64,000 bases of DNA from Verrucomicrobium sp. BvORR106. GTDB lineage: Bacteria; Verrucomicrobiota; Verrucomicrobiia; Verrucomicrobiales; Verrucomicrobiaceae. The DNA lies in assembly GCF_000739655.1 (NCBI RefSeq), contig NZ_BATR01000181.1, forward strand, positions 1-64,000, in the 5' to 3' direction. Below the pieces are notes generated by a model that was not told where the DNA came from, ran no database searches, and saw nothing but the letters and a program-made list of their open reading frames with translations. Shown here piece by piece: positions 53,101 to 60,808 of this stretch. The position numbers and the translations under genes were made by a program. Within the stretch, counting starts at the first letter, position 1. The number at the start of each line of letters is the position of its first letter.

Positions 53101-55916
53101 TCATCTCCTAGAACCCGACTCAACAGCTGTGGAGTAGAAGTGGTGGTGGAGACTTTCTGCTCTTTGAGACCACCCAGAGCGTTAAGCTTTGTGATTGTTG
53201 CAGTGCCGCCGAGCAAGGCGGAGGTCCAGCCTTGCTCCTCCGTGAAGACTTGATCTCCATTGTCCCAGGACCGGCTGAATTTCTGGTGGTAGTCTCCCGG
53301 GCTGACCACCTCGGTCAACTCCCAGGGCGTGTCACTTGCCGGTCCAGCAAATGTGTAGCTTGTCGTAGCGCCGTCCACCACCACGCTCAATCCCAGCAGA
53401 CCGGAGGCATAGGTCGCCGTATGTGAAGAATACTGCTGCCCTCCCAGAGTAGACACAGTCGCGCGCGCGCCAGAAGCCCAGGTGTGGGTGCGTTGATGTT
53501 GTTTCCCAAAGACCAGGGACTTTTCCACCGCAGGCAGGCCGAATGAGTCAAAGGTGACCTCCGAGCCGCTGGCACTCCAGTCATCAGGCCCTGTCCATGT
53601 CACCTTGCTGGGTTTCCATTTCCATGGCTCTGACGACGTGTCCGTCCACTGACAAGCGATGCTCCGGCTCACTCCTCCGGAGGTCATCACCGTGCTCACT
53701 GACACGGGATTATCCGTGGTATGCGGGCTGAAGCCATTGGGACACACCATGGTGACAGATGACGTCACACCGGCAACTTCACTCTCCATTTGCCAGGTGG
53801 TCATCCCTACAGGCATGTCTGCAGCCATCGAAATTGCACGCGTCAAGTAAGCCGGGGCAGAGGCACCACTTTTCGTCATGCTCTGGAAGGAGAGAGGATA
53901 CAGGTCTCCGAGAAAGAACACTCCATCCACTTCGAAGTCATGAAACACAGCATTGTCTTCCACCACTCTGAGTTTGCCCTTTTCCGAAGGCAGCCCCGGT
54001 GCCCCGGAAGGAGCTTGAGGATTAGAGACGACCACCGTCTTGAACGGCGTCTTTTCACTCATGTCAAAAAAGCCATCTTCCCCTTTGGCAGGCACATCCG
54101 CCAGCCAATAAAACTTAACCTCCTTGTGATAGCTCCGGAGATAGGCAACCTCCACCAGCACATCCCCCCCGCGAACTTGACGCAGACGAGGCTCCTGCCA
54201 CTTTTCCAAATACCCTGCCCGACTCTCCCAGCCAGACTTCTCCAGTTGGGAGGAACTGAATTCATCTCCCTCATCGTAGTCAAAAGAACCTTTGGGAGTG
54301 CCCGCAGGATCAATCACTTGATCCTGATATTTGGGCGGACTCATCTCGTAGAGCAACTCGAACGCAAAGGGGGAACCGATGAATTCCACACTACCGAATC
54401 CGTCTCGCCGGGAGATGAGCGAAGCAACTTGGTTTTTGTCGGAATGGCCCTTACCCAGGTGAATCCGGAAGAGATCCATTCCAGGCAACAATTCCACCTC
54501 ACTTGCACTGGCCACTTGGGTGTGCGCAGTCTTCCGTGCGGCTTCACTGGTGAGGGCCGTGAACTTGGGGGCGTAGAAAAAGCTGGCCTCAAGAGTAAGA
54601 TACTGGGTTTGTGAGGGTGGAAGTAGTCGACTGGTATCAGGCACCACCATCCCCTTATTGCGCTTCTCGGGTGAATATTCTTCAATATTAAGTACGGGAT
54701 AGGATTCAGCTACATTCTCCGGATCAGTGTTGTCTATGTTATAGATATTAACAATCCAAGGCTCACTTTCAGGCACCATCTGGCCATTCACCGTGAGCGC
54801 TGGCACCCCCATCCAATTCGCCATGGCGTTGTATTCTGCGTCGATGCCAGCACCCGCGCCCACTGCGAACGAGCCGACTGAGTACTGACCGTCCGTTGCG
54901 ATCTCGATGAGACTTTTCCGCTGGAGTTGATTGATTTCAAACAGTGGCCATGCTTTCCGCATGCGGTCATTCAGGCTGCCAATTTCAGGCCCCGGTCGGG
55001 TGTAGTCTGCTCCACCGAATCCTCCACGATAGAATCCCAATCGCCCTTTGATCTCCGACGTTGTCGGAGCATGCGCCACTTGAGTCCATAGTTCCGGATG
55101 ACAATGGGTCTTAATGCCCGATGCGAACTCCAAATTAGATCTTATCCCACCCTCCACCCAATTGGTGAATTGGAGCCCCCAAACTTCCGGCATCCATTTG
55201 AAGACCGGCATGGGATACATATACGATATCTCCCGAGCAATCCCCATTGAGCAATACTCTTCTTGATCGCCACTGGTACTCTCGATGACCACCGGCGAAG
55301 TTAGAGTTGCATCGAGCGGCAGATCCCTCACCCACTCGCCTTCGGGCGACCCGGGTGCCTCACTATTATACCATCGCCTATTCCCCGTGGTAACGCTTTT
55401 CTGAACCGGCCATTGCAGTGTCTTCAACTGCTCCACATCGGACGCAAACTTGACCAACTTTGTCCGCCAGTTTTCCTCGGTAAATCTTCCGATGGGAGGA
55501 AGCGCCATTTGAGGCGGATTGGCCGGGATCTTGGTGGATTCCACATCCACCTGTTGATAATTGCGTTGCAGATTGTGGTAAAACTCCCCGGCAGCCACAT
55601 TCAGGGCCTTGACGATCTTTGGCACTGAATCGAGAGCACCCGCTTGAGGAAAGGACTCCATACCATCAGGCCATACAATCAGATCTGCTGCCTCGATGGC
55701 GGGAACATCATCGCTAGTTTCGTAGTAAACTTCATTTTCCATCTCCGATATCACCCGGTCCCTCACCTCCACCATCAAACGCCGCTCCTGCACCGCGCAG
55801 AGCACCGCCTCTGGCGTTTGTGCCGAACAGTTGCTGGCGAGAAGCATGGCACCAGCAAACAAAACAGACAGCGTCCAACCAAAATTAGAAAACACTCGTC
55901 GGATCATGAAAGGCAT
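49965..55916 (-). CDS. Rhs/YD-repeat protein, main frame (frameshifted before its tip)
   Basis: A giant secreted Rhs protein of 1983 residues in this frame. The start at 55916 or 55907 leads a signal peptide (MIRRVFSNFGWTLSVLFAGA). The N-terminal half is Ser/Thr/Pro-rich, and YD-type repeats (TYDEENLLQTSGTGSEPV, YEYTYNQRNQRTSRVASNG, YDGAGRMVGDATWAYTWNG) fill the rest, building the Rhs shell. At AKFDYTPFG the frame leaves the core and reads a nonsense tail (GAEGLVRRRQ...) to a stop at 49965. Removing one G from the GGGGG run (plus-strand 50101-50105) restores TPFGELKASS and the complete core and tip. The gene is thus a frameshift mutant, a sequencing error, or slips at this run. It lies downstream of the TSP3 protein gene. 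Confidence 0.8.
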   Translation of the reverse strand: MPFMIRRVFSNFGWTLSVLFAGAMLLASNCSAQTPEAVLCAVQERRLMVEVRDRVISEMENEVYYETSDDVPAIEAADLIVWPDGMESFPQAGALDSVPKIVKALNVAAGEFYHNLQRNYQQVDVESTKIPANPPQMALPPIGRFTEENWRTKLVKFASDVEQLKTLQWPVQKSVTTGNRRWYNSEAPGSPEGEWVRDLPLDATLTSPVVIESTSGDQEEYCSMGIAREISYMYPMPVFKWMPEVWGLQFTNWVEGGIRSNLEFASGIKTHCHPELWTQVAHAPTTSEIKGRLGFYRGGFGGADYTRPGPEIGSLNDRMRKAWPLFEINQLQRKSLIEIATDGQYSVGSFAVGAGAGIDAEYNAMANWMGVPALTVNGQMVPESEPWIVNIYNIDNTDPENVAESYPVLNIEEYSPEKRNKGMVVPDTSRLLPPSQTQYLTLEASFFYAPKFTALTSEAARKTAHTQVASASEVELLPGMDLFRIHLGKGHSDKNQVASLISRRDGFGSVEFIGSPFAFELLYEMSPPKYQDQVIDPAGTPKGSFDYDEGDEFSSSQLEKSGWESRAGYLEKWQEPRLRQVRGGDVLVEVAYLRSYHKEVKFYWLADVPAKGEDGFFDMSEKTPFKTVVVSNPQAPSGAPGLPSEKGKLRVVEDNAVFHDFEVDGVFFLGDLYPLSFQSMTKSGASAPAYLTRAISMAADMPVGMTTWQMESEVAGVTSSVTMVCPNGFSPHTTDNPVSVSTVMTSGGVSRSIACQWTDTSSEPWKWKPSKVTWTGPDDWSASGSEVTFDSFGLPAVEKSLVFGKQHQRTHTWASGARATVSTLGGQQYSSHTATYASGLLGLSVVVDGATTSYTFAGPASDTPWELTEVVSPGDYHQKFSRSWDNGDQVFTEEQGWTSALLGGTATITKLNALGGLKEQKVSTTTSTPQLLSRVLGDDHSAWGQPRQLKTYRGGTGDVTVDTLTYRTAPGAAYGAVDKLVDPWGVTREVTARDWLGRPTAVGSGFDSLTMNYSNPLQPAVSGADGAVSTQYSPFGDVLKLKDTRGGGMEMNLTPGSASLTVDGRSAALELSDAGEFQGVRSGIGSRGHRQDVSAVNGGLCITTRGLSQDNTPGALVKEFYDPRGRLIRRETPAASGGVLVGKWEYHDAGRWVKYTPPGEGASLKPVTRTLVPLNGGIKMDVAEGGLVKASSTNKVEGGKLVSIQELYDDSSTGAAALVPVIRTETDPATGVTKTLPWGIEAASVTSTAGAPAVSSSIESTANGTDDKHEVVSTKGRPTRVYGKRQGVDYDLSLNYEHDRLIKISGTMGGRAAELHFNAKGEVSRAKGPGYDKTFQLNGAPGFNLQIADSVQGTNQTLKASSVGDLTERSGDVSEPLAVQTNDLSNGLREATYNSSLTMKWAADGSLLRKDYAGGTMESTVNTYDEENLLQTSGTGSEPVTLTAGEDALTETYYGDAGTVDRTFYKVGLLKTVRGSDDRRDFKYERLQLSEEKHVAGSFWNGAILTWSQDAQARNGGYGVNLPGSSARGFGRSWDESGRPAGAGSQTVGAIYTYDEITGEWDGMVKQLLGSSAGARLTTVVERDGLGRVTGYNTTNSQGEDFHYEYTYNQRNQRTSRVASNGVSWYNIQYDDRGQFKSADISDLVVGGSQSLAYAYDGRNNRHGTGGPVTFASNGVDQVTGRELSYRGYGVHGAVAPGSTVRVFHPQAGVDGEEIYVNPETGTYGAYWTVSGDWAGTGVTRVELLVRGSKAGAGIAGTPAVADKQMWVLLPPSQETYEYDGAGRMVGDATWAYTWNGMGCLVKMERKADTGAESNLASEVITFKYDADRRRIKKERTLTYSDSTPTRVETSKMIWSGWLPACEELSVNGGTASRRWFVWGRDVSGTWDGAGGIGGLVAIEEEGGRRLLVVDDGLGNITALINQANGDTVAKFDYTPFGGAEGLVRRRQRLPVPLSEQVPRCRDRAELFWVQVLQREAGTLDQP
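50101..50105 (-). other. Homopolymer frameshift site in the Rhs gene
   Basis: Five G on the coding (minus) strand follow CCCCCTTT. One base less joins the core frame to the tip frame without any other change, and every residue on both sides then matches the Rhs core pattern. Confidence 0.8.
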
Positions 55917-55978
55917 GGGAGTAGAATGAGGGGCAAGATTATTGCACAGATACAGATAGGGCACGTCGACGATCGGCT

Positions 55979-58063
55979 CTAAGGGAAGGTCACTGCGGAA
56001 GAGCTCAGCCCCACAGCCGGATGGTCTTTCCATTGCAGATTCCTTCCCAATACCGTCTCCTGGGCATTTGAGAGGCCGTCGCGATCAGTGTCGTTAGGAG
56101 GAACTGAATAGCCGTCTTGAATCCCATCCTGGTCAGAATCCACCAGCGTCGGGTCGAAACCCAGCTCCAATTCAGCCCGGTTGGTCAACCCATCACCATC
56201 GGCGTCTTCGTCACCATCCTCTATGCCATCCTGATCACTGTCAGCAATCAGAGGATGTGTGCCCATGAGGTACTCGTATAGGTTGGGAACCCCATCTTGG
56301 TCCGCATCCACTGCTCCATCATTGATGCGTAGATCCAGACCGTTTGATGGATACTTCCAGCGTCCGTGCACAAACTCCCAGTCATCGGGCATACCATCTC
56401 CGTCCAGGTCCCCCGGCTCCACGGCCACAAAGCGGACACTCGAGCCAGTCAGGGCGGCCTCCGCCCAGTCAGGACAGTTGTTGGCGTTGAGATCCTCACT
56501 GGGAGCGTTGCCGGCGGGATACAGATAAGCGGCCATCAGAAGCTGAAGATCCCCGTAAATCCCAGCCCCGCGTGAATTGGCATTATGCGGGGAGGTGCTC
56601 AGCCTCTTCTCCTCAAAGTTCAACACGCCGTCTCCATCCGGGTCGGCAAGCGCGTCCGACGGATCCTGAGGATTGAGCTCGTGGAAAATTTCAAACACAT
56701 CTGACATGCCGTCCCCATCCGCGTCATAAGCCAGGAGATCTCCATTTAGGAGCATTCCCAAATCGTACTGGTCCAGGTTGGTCAAACCGTTGCCATCCAG
56801 GTCACCCAGGGCATCCAGGGCATTTGCAGGGTTCAATCCGTAGTGCGACTCCACCCTGTCCGGCAGGCCATCGCTGTCTGTGTCCGTCAGATCAACCAGC
56901 ACGTAGTCCAGATAGAGCTCCCCCCACCCCAAGTTCCTGCTCAGCGCATAGGGATCGGTAGGCGAGGTGTAGTAGATGCGCAGTTCTTCGTAGTCAGTCA
57001 GACCGTCGTCATCCGAGTCCACGTCAGAATCACTGGTGCCGAAGAGGTTCTCCTCGTAGAGGGAAATGCCATCTCCATCGACATCGATACTTCCATCGCC
57101 ATTGGTAGTGTCGTAGGGCCAGGCGTCGTACCAATTGGCAATGCCGTCAGAATCAAAGTGATTCAAGGCGTCACCGTACCAGGCCACACCGTTGATCGCA
57201 CTGTAGTTGGTGGCGTCTTCCGGAGCAGGATCCACGGCATTGGCAAGTCCATCGCTGTCCAGATCGCCAGTGCTTTCATGGTCATAAGGATGCGAATCCT
57301 GATAGTTGAGGATGCCATCGAAATCCCAGTCCTCAAATACATAGTACTCCCACGCAACACCGTTTACGGGACTGTAGTTGCTCCAATCATTGGGAAACGG
57401 ATCCTCTGAATCGTCTATACCGTCTTCGTCCGCATCGTAGGGGCGTGGGTCTTCATAGTTCAGCCTGCCGTCACCATCCGCGTCCCCCACTACGTCGCCC
57501 CCCCAAGTGATTTCATTAACACTACTGTAGTTTGTTGGATCAGATACAAATGGATCGTCGGGATTTTTCACCCCATCTCCATCATAGTCAGAATAAGAGC
57601 TTCCCGGGATCGATGGCAGCACTCCGCCTGGATAGGTGACACCACTGAATCCGCGAAAATCGTCGTAGTCGCTTATGTCATCGGAATCAGAATCCCAGTT
57701 CAGGGGGCTCGTAGACGTCAGATGGATCTCATCTCCATCACTGATCCCGTCCATGTCCGTGTCGTATTTGAAGGGATTACTCCCCGCTACCGACTCTTCA
57801 TTATTCGTGGCTCCGTCCCCATCAGCGTCAGCGCCGGCGATATTCATGTCCGCCAACGTCGTTACGACACTCGTAGTAGGATCCGTCCAAGTGTCGTTCT
57901 GACTGTCGGAATCTGTGTCACTCCAATTTCCCAACACCACGAAAGTTGGCCCCAATATAGTCAACAATCCGGCTCCTAGCAACAGGATCCGACCTATACG
58001 GCTTCGGCGCATTTTGTACAGCGTCGTAGATGCCACATGCGCGTGGCTTCGCGAGGGGTTCAT
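55979..58063 (-). CDS. Thrombospondin type 3 repeat (calcium-binding) protein
   Basis: A 694-residue exported protein with an N-terminal hydrophobic segment (GRILLLGAGLLTILGPTFVVLG). It is built of repeated Asp-rich loops of the form DxDGDGxxD (DADGDGATNNEES, DTDMDGISDGDE, DADGDGRLNYED, DVDGDGISLYEE, DADGDGLTNRAEL, DSDQDGIQDGY), about 20 in all, which bind calcium in TSP3-type proteins. Longer segments between them repeat the form DATNYSAINGVAWYGDAL. The last loop (DTDRDGLSNAQE) is near the C-terminus. It may act as an adhesin or envelope protein. The start at 58063 or 58012 is not certain. It is followed by the Rhs gene after 62 bp, a probable operon. Confidence 0.8.
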   Translation of the reverse strand: MNPSRSHAHVASTTLYKMRRSRIGRILLLGAGLLTILGPTFVVLGNWSDTDSDSQNDTWTDPTTSVVTTLADMNIAGADADGDGATNNEESVAGSNPFKYDTDMDGISDGDEIHLTSTSPLNWDSDSDDISDYDDFRGFSGVTYPGGVLPSIPGSSYSDYDGDGVKNPDDPFVSDPTNYSSVNEITWGGDVVGDADGDGRLNYEDPRPYDADEDGIDDSEDPFPNDWSNYSPVNGVAWEYYVFEDWDFDGILNYQDSHPYDHESTGDLDSDGLANAVDPAPEDATNYSAINGVAWYGDALNHFDSDGIANWYDAWPYDTTNGDGSIDVDGDGISLYEENLFGTSDSDVDSDDDGLTDYEELRIYYTSPTDPYALSRNLGWGELYLDYVLVDLTDTDSDGLPDRVESHYGLNPANALDALGDLDGNGLTNLDQYDLGMLLNGDLLAYDADGDGMSDVFEIFHELNPQDPSDALADPDGDGVLNFEEKRLSTSPHNANSRGAGIYGDLQLLMAAYLYPAGNAPSEDLNANNCPDWAEAALTGSSVRFVAVEPGDLDGDGMPDDWEFVHGRWKYPSNGLDLRINDGAVDADQDGVPNLYEYLMGTHPLIADSDQDGIEDGDEDADGDGLTNRAELELGFDPTLVDSDQDGIQDGYSVPPNDTDRDGLSNAQETVLGRNLQWKDHPAVGLSSSAVTFP

Positions 58064-58726
58064 TCTTTTTATTATTTGTCTTTAGCTATCATTACAAATT
58101 TTCCAACCTCCACTGCAAGATCATTTTCGCCATGGAACATCTACTTAGATCCACAAGCAGACTAGCCCATTGACCAGTCTCTGCGCTTGACCTTCCACAC
58201 CATTCCCAAGATTAAGATCAGATCACCACTCTCTACAACGCGAGTCGCATTGATGCGAAAATCTGCTTCGCATGGCTCTGTTTTCAAATTCAGTCACGAT
58301 TGGATTTTCATGGAAATCCGATCACAGACTCATGGATTGATCGGTATTTTGAGACATTAGGAGATCTAAAAAAGACAAGTTCCCATGTAGCCTCCATCTA
58401 TCATGATCAGCGCATCGGAGGACTCGCACTTAGCGACTTAATCATGTTATGAGATGTTCTTCCATTTTGACATAGCTCAACTCGCAACGCCACTTCTACC
58501 CGAGCTTCGATTTTCGGCATGGTGCAGGCAGCTGCAATTGCGCCTATGCAACGCCCGCATTCAAAATCAAATGCGCCGCGTAAACGCGGCACTTCGACTC
58601 CGTGACGGGAGCTCTGCCCCGGAAAAATGTTCTATTCCGATCATCGCGCTACCCTGATGCGGCCATTCCCTCTTCCCGTCAGCATCCGGTCTTGGCATTG
58701 CCCACCCTGTCCTTCAGGAATAGGCC
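58064..58726. other. Gene-free region between the TSP3 gene and the PEP-CTERM gene
   Basis: These 663 bp hold divergent promoters and are AT-richer near the left (58064-58450). A perfect hairpin, GCCGCG-TAAA-CGCGGC, lies at 58575-58590. No gene or known RNA is evident. Confidence 0.6.
58575..58590. repeat. Short perfect hairpin
   Basis: GCCGCG (58575-58580) and CGCGGC (58585-58590) pair around TAAA. It belongs to the general style of palindromes in this genome but matches no other copy in the window. Confidence 0.5.
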
Positions 58727-59575
58727 ATGCGCTTCCCCTTCAACTTTTCCCTCCGAGCCCTTTTTCCACGGGCAGGGTGGGCATTCCTTGCCGGATTGGC
58801 GTTGCACGCCACGGCGACGTCTGCCTCGGCCATTCTGGTGGCCTATGACTCGTTTGACTACACAGTCGGCTCCAGTCTGGCCACTCTGAATGGCGGGGCG
58901 GGCTTCTCCTCGGCCTGGAGCATTCAGCAGACGACAACGGGAGGCGATGGCACGGTGCTGGTGTCTACCAGCGGTATCACCTCAACGCCGAGCCACCCGA
59001 CCACCAGCACGGCGGGCAATGGCATCTATGGGGTGAGATCATTTGACCGGATCAGCAGCGGCACGGTCTACTTCAGTTTTCTCGTGGACAACGTCAATGA
59101 TGGATCCCGGTTCATCGCCATCTCCCTCATGGATGGGAGCTCAGAGAAAGCTTACCTTGGGCAGTCTGGAGCCGGCTCCTTGTGGGGGGCGTTTGGCGCG
59201 CTGAATCTCAACTCCACGACTGCGTCCCGGCCGACAGTTTCTGGAATGACGCAACTCGTCCTGAAGGTGGAGTTTGACCAGAGCGGCATCAATGACCGCG
59301 CCACGTTGTTCGTGAATCCGGACCTGTTTGGCGCAGAGCCCACGTCAGGATATTTCACATCAACCGGAGACTACTTTGCCAACGGCTTCAACGGCATCCG
59401 CATGGGCTCTGGATTTGCCAATGGCAGCCAGACCACGACGGTTGCAAGTTTTGATGAAGTGCGGATTGCGACGGATTGGGTGAGTCTGGCGCAGACGCCG
59501 GAGCCGGGTCGCATGTTATTGGTGGTATGCGGGCTCGCGGGAGTGGTCATGAGGCGGAGGCGGAGGCGGAAGTGA
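58727..59575 (+). CDS. PEP-CTERM sorting-domain protein
   Basis: A 282-residue exported protein. A signal peptide (RAGWAFLAGLALHATATSASA) is followed by an ILVAYDSFDYTVGSSLATLNGG start that is common to secreted Verrucomicrobia proteins with a concanavalin-like sandwich. The body is Ser/Thr/Gly-rich and beta-type. The C-terminus is TPEPGR, a hydrophobic helix (MLLVVCGLAGVVM) and RRRRRRK, the PEP-CTERM arrangement. Exosortase would process it to the envelope. It stands alone on the plus strand with a repeat fragment right after it. Confidence 0.8.
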   Translation: MRFPFNFSLRALFPRAGWAFLAGLALHATATSASAILVAYDSFDYTVGSSLATLNGGAGFSSAWSIQQTTTGGDGTVLVSTSGITSTPSHPTTSTAGNGIYGVRSFDRISSGTVYFSFLVDNVNDGSRFIAISLMDGSSEKAYLGQSGAGSLWGAFGALNLNSTTASRPTVSGMTQLVLKVEFDQSGINDRATLFVNPDLFGAEPTSGYFTSTGDYFANGFNGIRMGSGFANGSQTTTVASFDEVRIATDWVSLAQTPEPGRMLLVVCGLAGVVMRRRRRRK

Positions 59576-59588
59576 CCAGCAAGAGACA

Positions 59589-59668
59589 GACCGCCGCAAC
59601 TCCTTCGGAGCAGCATTTCCTCATCCCGTAACCCAAAGTAGACTCGCTGGAAGCTTGACAAACATCTA
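59589..59668. repeat. Repeat fragment shared with 28.9 kb, with degenerate hairpin H5
   Basis: GACCGCCGCAACTCCTTCGG recurs from 28894-28980. At 59632 onward CCCAAAGTAGACTCGCTGGAAGC keeps the 5' arm and core of the 37-nt hairpin while the other arm has decayed, so it looks like an old copy. It ends close to the FGE gene stop. Confidence 0.7.
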
Positions 59669-59683
59669 CCCCCTAACCCTTCG

Positions 59684-60745
59684 CTAATTCTTCACACACC
59701 TGAAACCCGTGTGATCCGCGCTGCTGTCGGGGTCATTGAACATCCTCGATCCAGGCCGGTAGCCGGTGCAGTAAAGAGGGCTGCACAGGAAGGATCCGCC
59801 TTTGATCACCTTCTTGGGGAGATCTGGCTCATTGGGATCATACCCTGCGGTAGGACCAGGAGGGTTGAGCTTCGGGCTGTTGCGGAAGTAGTCCGGGTGG
59901 AACCAGTCAGCGACGAATTCCCAGACGTTCCCGGCCATGTCGTAGAGGCCAAATTCATTGGGCGGGAAACTCTTCACCGGAGCGGTTCCTTTGAAGCCAT
60001 CCACGGCACGATCCTCCACGGGGAAGGAGCCCGTCCAGGTGTTGGCCATCTTCACCCGCTGCTCGCCATTTTCACCCCAGGTGAAGGTGTTCCGCTTGGT
60101 CGGCCCCACTCCACCACGCGCCGCATACTCCCACTCAGCCTCGGTGGGCAGACGTTTGCCCGCCCACTTGGCGTAGGCCTCGGCATCCTTCCATGACACA
60201 CAGACCACTGGGTGGTTCATACGTTCCTTGATGCTGGAGTTGGGCCCCTCTGGATGCCTCCAGTCGGCCCCGTGAATATAGCGCCACCATTCCAGGAAAT
60301 TATCGAGATTGGGCGGAGCCACAGCAGGCGGGGTGAAAACCACCGCTCCTGGCTTAAGTTGATCCGCCTTGATCATGGGCCGCAACCGTTCCGGGAAGTC
60401 CTCCACCTTTGGGACTCGCTCAGCCGTGGTGACGTACCCCGTGGCTTTCACAAATTCCTCGAACTGGGCGTTGGTCACCTCATGCGCATCCATCCAGAAG
60501 CCGTCCACGGCGATCTCATGCACGGGGCTTTCCTCCCGCCGCACGTTGTCTCCCATGAGCGCTTCGCCCCCAGGGATCCAGACCATGCCTGCCGGAGTTT
60601 CCCCAGGCGGAGTCTTGGAGGTGTTGCGCGGCCCTGTCGGCGGCTTGGAGGAGGGTGAACAATGGGTTCCCAGGGGCAGAACGCTCAATGAAAGGAGACC
60701 AAGGATGCAGCGGGACAGAGACAGGGGAACGACAGCCATGAACAA
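59684..60745 (-). CDS. Formylglycine-generating enzyme (sulfatase-modifying factor family)
   Basis: A 353-residue FGE-sulfatase domain protein. An N-terminal signal (LSRCILGLLSLSVLPLGTHC) leads it to export; the following Cys is in a poor lipobox. The fold shows MVWIPGGEALMGD, HEVTNAQFEEFV, RLPTEAEWEYAARGG and GLYDMAGNVWEFVADW. The two catalytic Cys of true FGE are present in GGSFLCSPLYCTGYR (Cys321 and Cys326), followed by PGSRMFNDPDSSADHTGFRC. It would convert Cys to formylglycine in sulfatases, probably those encoded elsewhere in the genome; no sulfatase lies in the window. Confidence 0.85.
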   Translation of the reverse strand: MFMAVVPLSLSRCILGLLSLSVLPLGTHCSPSSKPPTGPRNTSKTPPGETPAGMVWIPGGEALMGDNVRREESPVHEIAVDGFWMDAHEVTNAQFEEFVKATGYVTTAERVPKVEDFPERLRPMIKADQLKPGAVVFTPPAVAPPNLDNFLEWWRYIHGADWRHPEGPNSSIKERMNHPVVCVSWKDAEAYAKWAGKRLPTEAEWEYAARGGVGPTKRNTFTWGENGEQRVKMANTWTGSFPVEDRAVDGFKGTAPVKSFPPNEFGLYDMAGNVWEFVADWFHPDYFRNSPKLNPPGPTAGYDPNEPDLPKKVIKGGSFLCSPLYCTGYRPGSRMFNDPDSSADHTGFRCVKN

Positions 60746-60808
60746 GTAATGTCAGTGTGGGGGGTCTGGGCAGCAGCAATATCTTGCCGCCCTTGGGAAC
60801 GAGGCACA

